Shown: positions 1 through 12,300 of the stretch, one piece after another
Layout: each line of letters starts with the position of its first letter
Numbering within the stretch: the first letter of the stretch is position 1
Assembly: GCA_036244855.1 (NCBI GenBank)
Contig: BQKZ01006852.1
Span: 16,930-42,237 of the forward strand
Origin: Temnopleurus reevesii
Taxonomy: Eukaryota > Echinodermata > Echinoidea > Temnopleuroida > Temnopleuridae
Direction: 5' to 3'
Length of the DNA: 25,308 nt
The notes under the pieces: model-generated
Told to the model about the DNA's origin: nothing
Seen by the model: only the letters and a program-made list of their open reading frames with translations
Database searches by the model: none
Made by a program: the position numbers and the translations under genes

Positions 1-309
1 AAAAAAAAAAAAAAAATAACGAAGAAAATTATATCTGATAGAGTGTTTATATATATTTTTTTAAGTACATGTACATGTGAATTTTTCAATACACTGTATA
101 GACATAATGAATTGGATCCGATGTACAACTGTGCAAAGCATTTCCTGAAATCTTAAATTGATTGAAAGAGTTGCAGAATATCACGAATCTATTTTTTTTT
201 TCATTATTCATAGCGCCCTCTTTCGTTGATTGTTCGACCAATTAATTTTTTTTCAATCACTTTGAGTCATGACTTTTCAAAGTCTATTTTCACGCTGTGT
301 CAGACTTAG

Positions 310-945
310 GCCTTTTATTCATTCATCATTCTTTAACCCCTATTCGTTCCATCATTTGGTCATTCACCGTCTCCCCTGGTTGTTTCAGCTTTTTATTTCT
401 TCCTCTTTTAATTTTCCCCTTTAATTCATTCTATCGTATCTTACCGTACTTTTTCTTCACATTATTACCCCTCTCCTTTCATTATCCTCAGTTTTCCCTC
501 TCTCTGTTCTCCATCCATTTCTCTTTCTCAGTTCCCCTTTCTCTCCCTATCCCTCTCTTCCTCTTTCATTCCTCTCCTCTCAATTATATCTTATTTTTCC
601 CTTTTATTTCTCTCCCTTGTATCTTTCCTTTCCCCTCTCCTCCCCTTCTATTTTCTTTCTCCACTCATTATCTATATTCTCTTCCTTCTTGACCCACACC
701 CTCTATTCTTTCCCTACATTCTCTTTGCTCACTATCCTCTCATTCCCCTTCTTACCCCCCTCTCTCTCTTGCTCTCTCTCTTGCTCTCTCTCGATCCATT
801 CCCTCCCTTTATCTATCCATTTGATCCACTACCCCATCCCCCTTATTTCTCCAGCGCAACCTCTTTCCTCCTCTATTTTCAATTTGCCATTTCAGAAATT
901 TCTCTACTCTCTCTATCCTCTTTTCATTCCACTTTCATTCTCCAA
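310..945 (+). repeat. Pyrimidine-rich low-complexity tract
   Basis: Over 600 bases are dominated by C and T on the plus strand, including CTCTCT runs around 765-792. The open frames here (such as 297-692 and 617-988) are Ser/Phe/Leu/Pro strings with no domain, which is an effect of composition. The 1-309 segment before it holds a 16-A run at the window edge and nothing else I can name. Confidence 0.85.
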
Positions 946-1150
946 AAGTGACGCTTGCTGCAGAGCACTAAGCTACCATCTTTCTTGAACATTGAAAAGA
1001 AGTATTATTCCATAAACTTTTAGCTCATCTGTCAAATGAATGAGGGTAATTCCATGGGTTTGTCATATATGTTACAGCAACAGCAAGTGAATGTCTTGAT
1101 TAAATTCCATTACAAGTTACTATTTAGTCGTCAAGAGATTCACTTTTTTA

Positions 1151-1285
1151 GGCCCCGGTCACATAGAGGCCCAAAAGCAGCACGATTCAACACAACTCTT
1201 TGTTAATTCACAGTTAACTGCCTCCGAACAAAGAGTCGTGTTGAATCATGTTGCTGACCTGGGCTTAATGGACATGACACTTTCA
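1151..1285. mobile_element. Foldback element (MITE-like)
   Basis: Arms at 1177-1204 (GCAGCACGATTCAACACAAC...) and 1227-1255 are near-perfect reverse complements around a 22-base loop. Outer bases GGCCCCGGTCACA on the left and TGACCTGGGC on the right extend the symmetry loosely. It contains no coding capacity. Confidence 0.6.
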
Positions 1286-1308
1286 TGGAATTGCCTTTGA
1301 CTTCAGTG

Positions 1309-1380
1309 TTTTTTTTTTTTTTTTTTAACGCGTAGGATTTTATACGAGATATTTTTTTGTTTTTGGGGGGGGGGGGGGGG
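1309..1380. repeat. T18 and G16 homopolymer runs
   Basis: Eighteen T at 1309-1326 and sixteen G at 1365-1380. They are prone to length error. The G run can form a quadruplex only through slippage of a single long tract. Confidence 0.95.
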
Positions 1381-3254
1381 CTTTTTTCATCACGCTTTCT
1401 TTGATGATAATACATTTGGTTAAGCTAACTGGCTATTCACATTCTAATTTCTAACATGATGAAATATTCCAGAAGATTGGCTTCTATGACAGCACAAGGC
1501 AAACAATGAATGAGAACCAAATAAGATATACAATGTATAAAGTACTTTATATTCTGATAAATGCAATAATTCAACAAAAAAATATCTCAGAAGTTCGAGA
1601 GAATCTTCAGATGAGTAACACCACAAGTGGTGCTTCCAGTCACTCATACACATACACATAAGAAAACAAAATGTTTGATACAAAATAATATCTGACAATC
1701 AATCTATATACATTTATATATCTTCAACAAGTCAAAATAATATCACATCTGTTTCAATTCATTCCTAAACCTCTTTGGGTGTCACAAAAATGAAACAAAA
1801 ACAAAACAAAACACATGAAAAAAATATATCTCTTCGTGAAGAGTAGAACCTACAAGATATGGTAAAAAAAATGATTATTTTACATTCCAATTTGTGTGTA
1901 TATGATGTGTTTTAGCAGGATTTCAAAATCCAAATAAGTTCATTCTAACTTGATTTCATTACACTGTATTTCATTAATTCACTGTATAATGCTACATGGG
2001 GAAAATGAAATACAGAAACAAAAGTTGAAGAAATAGGAAGTAAACACAAAAAAGTTTCATAAGCAAAAGTGATAAATAGAAATAAATGGATGGGGGTACA
2101 CAAAAATAGGACAAAGTGAGNAACTACACTGTATACAGCAAATTGACTTTAAAAGAACGCATAATGGACTTGGTTAACAGAAACGTTGAATATTGTGCCT
2201 TTTTTTAATCAGAAGGTGCAAGATATTTGATATATTCAATGGAAGGGCAAGAAAATTCATATGTGTATCTTTCAAGCATTAATTAGAATGAAAATGGTGT
2301 CTTTGCTGAGGCATCTAACACAATGCCATTACACTGCATTCATAGTTGGTAGTTAGACTTCCATTACGTTTGCAGTACTTTGGCACCCATTCCCATAATC
2401 AACTTTATCATTTTATAAGTTATACAGTTGATGATGATTTCAGAGAAGAATGAATAATAAAACATGTTGACCAGGACTTTCTCAAGGGTGGTTTCTCTTG
2501 TTACCAGATTTAAATTGAAGCATAAATGAGCTTGATTAATAGTCACATTGGCGCAAACTTTGGACCACTTTTATGTGCATGGATTAAATTATCAAGACCA
2601 TTAACACTTCAAGTTTCCCAGGTCACGATGTAAACCGGGTATAAACCAGGTTTAAACCATGGACTAAAAATGAAACACCTGATGAAATTCTGGCCGTTAC
2701 TTCTTCAGACCATTAATAGTTATAAATTCGACGATTTTCATGATTGTATATTAATATCCAATCATTCTTTTACATTGTTCCTAAAAATGCAAAGCAATAT
2801 GATTCTCTAGGAAGGGCGAATTTCACAAAAACCATAGGGTTTTTATGAACTAGCGATTTTATGAACTGGCCAACGAACATTGGATTGCTGTGTAGACACA
2901 GAGAGATCCCAACATAGCAACAAGTACGATACCACTGCCGAGATACCAACTGTTTCGGAATATGCATGAAGGCAAAATTAAAATGTGAATGATGAAATAG
3001 CTGAACAAAAGTCAAAGAAAACATGGCACCACTGATCATGCTCTGCGCCACTCATATGTGATAAAAGCTTTGAATTGATGTGAAAATGCATCGCATGATT
3101 TTTCCAGAACAGTTGGCGCCTCTGCAACTAGGTATTCTTTGATCAATGTTCTCCATAATCTCATATGTGCATAACAACATGGCAAAGATTCTAGATTTTA
3201 AAGGATTCAATTGTTCATTGTGAAAATAATTTTCTAGACTATGACTATTTGTGC
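1381..3254. other. Intergenic DNA downstream of RagA, nothing coding seen
   Basis: AT-rich sequence without a recognisable gene. The longest frames (1444-1698 and 2770-3051, minus strand) are under 100 codons and show no family features. It may contain the RagA 3' UTR on the minus strand. A single N lies at 2121. A short direct repeat (taaaccgggtataaaccagg) lies near 2632. Confidence 0.6.
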
Positions 3255-3343
3255 TCAGCGAACCATTGGATGCTCGTTGACTCGTTCTAGCTTCTCAAAG
3301 TGTTTCCTGGCGTTCTTGATGTTGATAAGGGTAGTGGCTGGTG
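3255..3343 (-). CDS. RRAGA: RagA exon 7 (C-terminus and stop)
   Basis: The acceptor is CTATAG. The exon completes Pro277, then reads [20 protein letters not shown] and ends VNEHPMVR with TGA at 3255-3257. It matches the human RagA tail ([17 protein letters not shown]) except for the last few residues, which are three shorter. No clear AATAAA was identified on the minus strand below it, so the 3' UTR end is unknown. Confidence 0.95.
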
Positions 3344-6300
3344 CTATAGGAAAGAAAGGCAGGAAAGAGGAGAGGGAGAGAAATACAATAATAATCAGAT
3401 AAATATAATTTATATTTCATAGTCACAATGTAAATATAGTCAACTCTTTCTAGGTCGAACATGTCTAATAATTGCCAATTGTCTAAATAATTGCCAAAGT
3501 CGATGTGATTTTTTTCATGTTATTTACCTCTTCTAAGTCAAACATACATTTTTGGTCTCAAGAGATTCAACTTAAGCAGAGCTACCTGTATACTGTACTG
3601 TGCTGTTTTGTGACAGAGTTCTGAGCCTTGTCACATTTTCTAATTTTCAATCAAAAGCTGTGATATTTTGATAACTCTGACTGAATTCAAAGCTGTTGTG
3701 CGGCCAATCGTTCTCGTTTGCATCATTACTGTTTCATGTCATAATAATATCATATAATACATATTATTAGTAACTGCAAAATTCATTTACTGTGATGCAA
3801 ATTTTACAAAGGTAGATGAATCTAAAATTGTGGATGTCAAATGAGATTTTCATGTGATGATTTGTTTTATTCCATTTTTGGGCATAATTATTACTTTACT
3901 AAATTGGATGTTCCATAGGCTGGTCAAACTTTTTGCATCTTATATTTGCATGAAGTACTTTTATAGTCTTTTATAGTCTTTAAAAATATCACACCTGGGG
4001 CCTGTAACATAAAAGATGCAATTAAACTTACGATAAATATTTATCGTAAGTCTATGGCAAGACATGTACCATAGAGATACGATTAATTGCAAAATCTGTC
4101 GTATCTCTTTTATGTTACAGGCCCCTGGTTTACTAACGAGCCATGAATGATGATATTTTAGGAAGTTTCCATAATGTACATAGTAGGACATACATCATTA
4201 TTGGAATGGCCCCAACTTTACTGTTTAATCACAATTGGTATTCATTCTGAGAAGAGATAAATACATTTTGATAATATCAACTTACGTATCGAGAGATCGG
4301 ACATGATGACCATGACATAAGTGTTCTGTGTGAAGACATCAATGAAGGCAGCAAAACTGGAATTCCTAACCTCCATGCTCTGGAATGAAGCGGCCAATTT
4401 ACTGCAGCTGAGTTTGAATTGCTTGATTATATTGCTGATCTTCTCAAATCTGTGTACGTCTCGGTGTTCTCTCCTCTGGCAATGTGATATTACCTGCAAA
4501 GAATAAATATAATCAAAGTTAGACTACTACTTTTGCAAGCTAAAATCTGAAATTCCAAGAATTCTGTATTATGATAAAAGAGTATCAATAATTTTAACTT
4601 AATATACAAAACCCTCATTCTTGAAGATTGGTTTTTATCATAGATGTATCTATAGTAATTCTAATAATAATCAGATAAATAGTTAAGAATGAAGCAAATG
4701 ACACATTGAATCTATCAACATCACAATTATGGTAAGACGTTAACCCATTAGCAGCTAGAGATTGTGTAAAGAAATCCTATTACTCAATGGAAGCAGAGCT
4801 ACCAACATTTAACAGCAACAATCAGGGAGATTGTGGAAGAAATCCAGTAGATGTCTATAAAATGCACACAACCTAATGGCATCAATGTTTCCATAATCCA
4901 GGAGATTGCTCAAAAACATGTATTTATTGTGGCCCATTTCCAGGAGTCTCCTGCGGAATCCAGGAGACTTGGCAGCCCTGTGGAAGGTGTACCATTATTG
5001 CTACCTGTCTTGGATATGTATTGACAATATGAATAATCATAAACATGTTCATGGTTTTCTTGGTAGGACTGCTTTCTTAAGAGCATAATAATGGCATACA
5101 TACCAAATTCATCATCCATAGCCATTACTTTGGTTACAAAAGCGCATTGAATATGATGGGCAGTTCCGGGTCTTTCAGTATATAATTGGAGAGGCAGTTT
5201 CAGGTGGTTCGATGGTTTAATAGTTTCTAATAGAGCCATCTCTACATTACCTACATCGTAGTTCCCAATTACTTTATTGAAAAAAAGAGAGTCATGTTCA
5301 TTGTTCTTAAATGTCTTGCATATTTATCCACGTTTGTTGGAATGGGCCTTATTACAATCAATTAAAAGGCAATATTAAAAAAACCTCACAATTCTACATT
5401 TATATGTACACAAGGCTAAACATTTCTTCCTCTCTCATATTCACAGAAAGATTGTTAAAATTCCTACTGTATCCAAACGCTCATCCTGACGATTCTTTTA
5501 ATGACCCTTCTCATATGGACAACTATAATGAGAAGAGTAAAAGTGATTTAAATTGCACCAAATTACGACCAGGAGGGGGTTTCATGAAGCTTGCGGGCAG
5601 TGACAATTGGTCAGCGCTGACTACAGTAATGCAATGAAATCCTTGATTTTTTTTATTTTTATAAAAAGCACTTTCACAGACTTTTGCTATTGTAACGTTT
5701 GGGAAATGATTGGTTGAAACTGGCGACAAGCTTCAAGAATCACCCTTCTGGGTCAAAAACAGATTAAAAACAATAATAGTAATAATGGTGGCTACTTGTA
5801 AAGCATACAGGTCCATCGGTGCTGAAAGCTTTACACTCACTATTACCCGGCTTTAGCTGGCAACCATTACGGCGCTCTGCATTACAAGGGATTTCTTCAT
5901 GCTGTCCCAATTTACCTCACCTGGGTCGAGTGCAGCACTATAATGATAAGTTTATCGCTGAAGAAAATTAGCGCCATTGATGGGATTCAAACATACAACC
6001 CACTGGTTGAAAGGAGAACAAAAATCATATTATGTCAAATGATGTCATAAGATGAAGATGGAATTTACTTACAAGGAAAGTTGCCCTTTCAAAGAGAAGC
6101 ACCTCATCAGCATCGATGATATCGGCAAAGTTGATGAGATTGGTTTTGAGCTGCTCGACATTAGGAATAAGGAGGTAGACTATCGAAGACCAGGCTTGGT
6201 AAAGAGTTTCGTCCCAAATTGATGTCCGGAAACAGGTGCAGACAAGGGGCATTGATAATCTCTTCAGATCCTCCTCTCTTTGCTTGAAGATCTACATCAA

Positions 6301-9300
6301 AAGAAGAAAATGTTGTCAACAGATATATAAATAAAATAGATCAAATTTTGAGCTTTTCAATGTTGGGAACCAAAAGGTTGATGATTGTGGACCAGGCTTG
6401 GTAGAGTTTCTTGTCCCAGATCAATGTCCGAAAACAAGCACACGCCAGGGGCATTGATTACCTCTTTAGGTTCTTCTTCTCTTTGTTTACAGATCTATAT
6501 TAATCAAATAGATAACAGAATTATCATGGACTTAGAAATCAAAGAGCTTAAATTCTGAAGTATTTTGAATTACGTGTATTTGGTATTTGGTATTACAAAT
6601 GAAAATTGAATCAGACAAGAATCCTATCTTAAGGTGTTGCTAGAAAGTTCCAATTGATGGTAAATTGCAGTAAGTCAATCAATCATTGTTTCATGCAATG
6701 ATCATTCAAAATCACCATGCGCAAACAAAAAACAGTTCAGTTAGCAATTGAGTTACAATCGGCAGGAACATCTCCTTAGAATTCTGAAATTGTGTGATAG
6801 CTGAAGAATAAGTTAGGAAACAAAAAACTTTGCTTTTCTTCAATCTCACCAATTCTCTCTCATCCTCTTGCACCAAGTCCATCTGAAGTATGAGACAGAA
6901 GATCTTTGCATTGGATGACCTCTGTAGAATCGCCTCTAGGCAAGACTGATAGTAATACACTTTGTCTTTGTACAGCTTTAACATATAATTCCTACCTACT
7001 TCGAATGGGAGATGCATCGCATGATGATCAAAGAAAACAAATTTTGCCTTTCTCTCAGTCCTACCAATTACCTTTGTGTCTCCTGAAGCTAGTTATTTTG
7101 TAGATAAGACATAACATCTTTACATTGAGTGATTTCTGTAGAATCTGCAAAATCTCCTCCAGACTGGTAGAAATGCAAAGATGCCAACCATTATGGAATA
7201 TTTATGATAGAAATTAAAATGTGAATCTCCGAACAGCTGAGCCAAATATTTTCCCTTCCTAGGAGAGAAGGCATATGGTTTCTCTCATGAGAATATATTT
7301 GATTCAGCTGTATATTGATTCACATCAATCTTCATGCCAATTCTGCACTGGTAGATATTTCTGGTAATGGATTTCCTTATCAAGCTCTTATGTATACTAT
7401 AAAAATACATATATTCATAGGAATAAATCACATGATAATTGAAGAAAACAAACTTTACTTTGCCTCAATCTTACCAATTCTCTCTGATCTTCCTGCACCA
7501 AATCCATCTTGTGAATGAGACAAAAGATCTTTGCGTTGGGTGACCTCTGTAGAATCGCTTCTAGGCAAGACTGATAGTAATGCATGTCCTTGTCGAGTTC
7601 TCTGCTCTCGACGTCAAAGACGTAGATGAGGACCTCGACGTTGCGGAAGATGTTGTCCTTCTGGCTGGTGAAGTAGTTCTCCATGAATGCTTCTTGTCTG
7701 TGTTGAGTCAAACATATTATTATATTGGTCAGGACAAAGCTATATGTATCATATATCTGTCAATTTAGAATTGGCCGTCTTGTAGTTGTAGCGCCCTACT
7801 GGAATACTCTCAAGGGAGTGTGAAATACTTTACTCTGCATGGATGCTTGCCTGAATCACAAATTGGGACAATAATAACTATGGGGGTGTTGCTTGCAAGT
7901 TGCAATCAATTGCAACTTGCAGTTGATCTGCATGCATCAATCCATTGTTTCATGCACACCTTGTTGGAAGTGCAAAATGCATGTTTCATTTAGCAACTGA
8001 TTGATTTGCAATTGATTGCAACTTTCTAGCAACATACTCTTATTTCATATCAGAACTGAAGCAGCTAAAATGGAAACATAAGATTTACTATCATTACCGG
8101 TATTATGATGATGATTATTATTGTTATCATTATTATTATAAGTATTATTATTAAAGGTGTAGTTGTACTCACACATCAGCATAAGTAGCACAGACAAACC
8201 CAGCACAAAATGAACTTATCTTAGGAATTCCATTGAAAGAATTTGAATGGGGCATAATCCGCTAATGCTGAAATTGTTCAGCTTGTGCTTGAACCATGTA
8301 TTAGCGATGCCAAATCCGGTCACCTGCAAAGTTGTGCAGAATAAATTCAATTAAGCTAGTCTTATGATGATGTATGGCTGAGCCACAGAAGCATTTTTTC
8401 TCAAACGTGGTTTATAATGGGTTAGTAACTGTGGAAAGAATGCAAGAGAATGAGTCTTTCTTACCCTCCACAGTCCCAAAGATTGAGAACCAAGTTACCC
8501 AGGAACCGAACATGCGAGTGCTCCACATCGACTACAAGAGAAACAAAAAATAAATTGATTTAAGTTAAATTGATAAAACCTTAAATGACAAAGTTGTAGA
8601 AAAGGTCACATTGGGAATATTCAAACAGTTATCATCAAACCTTGGGTAGGAGAGAAATATTATGGTTAAAAAAAGTTGAAAATTTATTTCCATTTCCAAA
8701 CAAAAAGTATATACACGTAAAGCATAATTGCTGAATAATGTTTCCATAGAAACTAGTTCCGCAGGCACTATATATTGTAAATATACATTTATTAAAATAA
8801 ATAAGTCCAGTTCAACAGTTATCATATCTTTCCATTTGATTTATAAAAAAGGACAGATAATAAAATGGTAATGCAAAAATAGCATTTCATAAACAATATC
8901 TGATAATGACAGTTAGGTGTAATTGGTTTTCTAAGATCTAATCGGGCCCAAAAGTGCTATCTTAACATGCAAACTTTGATTCCAATAGAACTAGCACTTA
9001 AGAATATCTTGTGGTACAAAGTCTTTTCTAAAGAAATTGTATACAAATGAAAATTTCATACAAGTAATGGAAGTGTAATCGGGTAGTGGTTCTGACTTTT
9101 GTCTTTCAACTACATGTAGACAGTTGTAGGCTTGATTCTCACTCATGGGGTTAATTTCCTTCAGAAAGAGATCATCCAAATTACATTGCACTCTACCCTG
9201 GTGTGAAAAGTTTGAAGTGACTATTTTGGTCAAATTTAGCATTGAGTGCCTGAACTGGAGCATACCGCTGGAATTTTATCTATGCTGTTGTAACTAGACT

Positions 9301-12300
9301 TACTTGTAGCTCCAAGTCTTCTTGTATCCCTGGCAATATAGTTGGCAAAGATGATGGATCTCATACTGGTCTTCCCAGACCCACTCTTCCCCATCAATAA
9401 TACCTGGATTAAAAACAAGGAAAATAATAAAGGTGGTATCTTGATAACCCTTTCTGTATACGTGCATTTACGGTTGTTCATATCAGAGAGCATGACGGGT
9501 AGTTTTCTAGTACGAAAGTGATCTCACGCGGTGTAATCAATGACCGCACAAGGTGTGAACTACAAGATAACTGACATCCCAGCATACTCCCTGATATGAA
9601 CTACCATTAATATATGAACTACCATAAATGCACTTATTGCATTAATTCTAAAAGAGGGGTTACATATCTCAAGCCTCCTGCTTAGGTGCTGCAAACAATA
9701 GAAAGCACCCCCTGGCTACTGTGTGTACTCCCACAGTTTACACACAAATGTGCACCTCCCTCGTATCCCTGGCGATATAGTTGGCAAAGATGATGGATCT
9801 CATATTGGTTTTCCCAGACCCACTCTTCCCCATCAATAATACCTGGAATAAAGATACAAGATACTTTATTGGTCATTTATTGCAACAGAGGAAAGTATGA
9901 ATTAGAAAGAGAATATAAATAGTGTCTCAACTAATTTTTCAAGAAAGACACCATATCCATTTGTGAATAATGCAGAATTTTGCTAGGTACTGTGAAAGCG
10001 TCATAGTTTAGTAATTCTGACTCTCGCCGCTTAACTAGAGGGTCGGCAGTTGTAACCATAACCAAGGCATTAATTCCTTTGGCAAGAAATTTATCCACAC
10101 TGTGCTGCACTCAACCCAGGTGTTTAAATGGGTACCTGGTGGGATATGAAGATTATCATTGCCTCTGTTGGCTAATATTGTGGAAGCTACATGTACACAT
10201 GGTCCTAGGGTAAAGTGCTCTAAATGTGCTTGTATATTCTTTGACCAAGGTAATGATATTGTTAGAGCGCCATATAAAAAGCATTATCATTATTCTATAT
10301 TTTGCACTGCACAGTATACCATATCATACCATACAATAGCAGTCAACCATTCATGTACCTTCTTGTGGAACGGATGTCTGGAGTAAACCTTATGGTTACT
10401 ATGGTTACTACTTTCATTGTTATTGTTTGCATCTTCCACATGTACGAAAGGGGCTGATTTCCTCTTCTTTCGTAGGTACTGCTTGTGGAGAACTTCAAGC
10501 TTTGCAAGAAACTCTTGCTCCGATTTATTTCTCCTCAGGGGTGTAGCTCGATCAGTCATTATGGCAAAATGTTGATGTTGAAGAAAATGACTATTAGAAA
10601 TATTCCAGGTTGCTACTCCACTCTGGCTCAAACGGGGAATATCATATCTTCAGCAGATACAGAAAAGAGCTGTAGAATCTTGAGGTAGAATTAAATAAAA
10701 AAACAGACACTGAGAAATGTCCGGGCTGCTAATGCACTCTGGCCAAAACAATGAAAATAAGATCTTCAGACGACATATGAAAGAGCAGTTGAAGAGGTAG
10801 CAATAGTGTATGGTCCGAATCAAGTAATTCAGAGATTTTCTGGGCTGCTTCTTGACGGATATGCACTCGATGAGAAATTTCTCAAGAAATTTCAGCTAAA
10901 CTTGCTGCCATTGAAGAGGTAGAATGATGGTCAAAATCTAGTCACTCAGAGAAATTGTCTAAGGCTGCTAACTGGATTCTGTTCCAAACAAGGGAAATAC
11001 ACATAAGAAAAAAAGTACCAAAATAAGAACTTGGGCTATCTCAAATAACAGGAATCCACTGGATTAATGATTCAAATCCAAGTGTGTATTAGGTGCATGG
11101 TGAACCAAGTCTGATGATAGAAATCCATATTAAAATTGACATGCCTTTATGGCATAAAAGTATTTTAGCTGAAAATGAGCAAAGGAGCTTGAAACAATGT
11201 TAGAATGATTCTTTCTGATGTACTGTTTGTAGTTAACAATTGGAAGTCTAAGAGAATGGTTGGCTAAAGCTCCTTTTGTTTCCTTGGATTGCATGTACAA
11301 TGTAGACAGAGATAAATTCACCAAACTCTAGACTACATGTAGATCCTGTGACACTCTCCGTGCAGTCAACTCAAGGCCAAGGCCATTCTTCAACTGTACA
11401 AATTCTTTCACAATTCTTTCCAATCCTGTAACACTCTCTGGGTGGTAAACTCAAGGCCATTCGCCAACTATACAAATTCTTTTACAACTCTTTCCGATTG
11501 ATGATAATCCACTTCATCAAGTTCAAACTTGAATCCTAAAATATATTTGCAATGTAAAAATTCACAAAATATGAAGAGAATCAGGCATTTTTTCCACTTA
11601 AAATAATGCAGAGTGAATCCATTTATGAGCTCAAAACAGCAGCAATTAAAATCATGTGACTCTTCTTTCAACTTGTAAAAGAATATCTGTACACATCCAG
11701 GCACAGTAAATAAAGAATGAATGCCTAAAGTAGATCCACAATCAAAAGATAGCACTGTTGATACTTGATCACTGATAAATCAAGATATCAGATCACATGT
11801 CATTATAAGGGTATTGATTCCTTTTCTAATTCCAGTAGCTTAAACATGAAAATGATGAACTCTGTCCGATTTATATATATCCCTAGAGAAAATTTGTATC
11901 TCAAATCCATAATCTTTATGCCCAAGGATTGTCATATAATATGCAATGTTTCAAAGGAACGAAAATTTGCGAAAGAAAAAGGGGTAAATGTAATGAGGAG
12001 AGTAAAAAAGTGCCATTTCATTGCACAAAGTTTGATGAATATTCTGACTATTCAAATAGAAAATGTAAACATTAGGCTTTGGAATGGGCAAAGGTAACCT
12101 CCTTCAAAAGTAGTAACTAACACACCAGTACGTAGATTTTCTTGATCAATTAAAGATTTTTAAAAGCTTCATCAAACTGCTCTAGGTCCTGGAGCTGACC
12201 AAAGGTCAAGGTACAGAATTGCATAACTTCAGGCAAAGTTTGAACTTAATTTGCATACTAGCATAAACATTCAAATCTGAGAACAATAATCACCCATGAA

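Noticed and set aside
297..988. Open frames of 123-131 codons on the plus strand
   Set aside because: They are Ser/Phe/Leu/Pro strings dictated by C/T-rich DNA, and several frames are open at once with no domain.
9682..9876. Minus-strand frame containing [19 protein letters not shown]
   Set aside because: It is a shifted reading of the duplicated P-loop exon; the true homologous frame is [12 protein letters not shown].
11765..12097. 110-codon plus-strand open frame in RagA intron 1
   Set aside because: No recognisable domain, no splice support, and its end runs into the segmental duplication.
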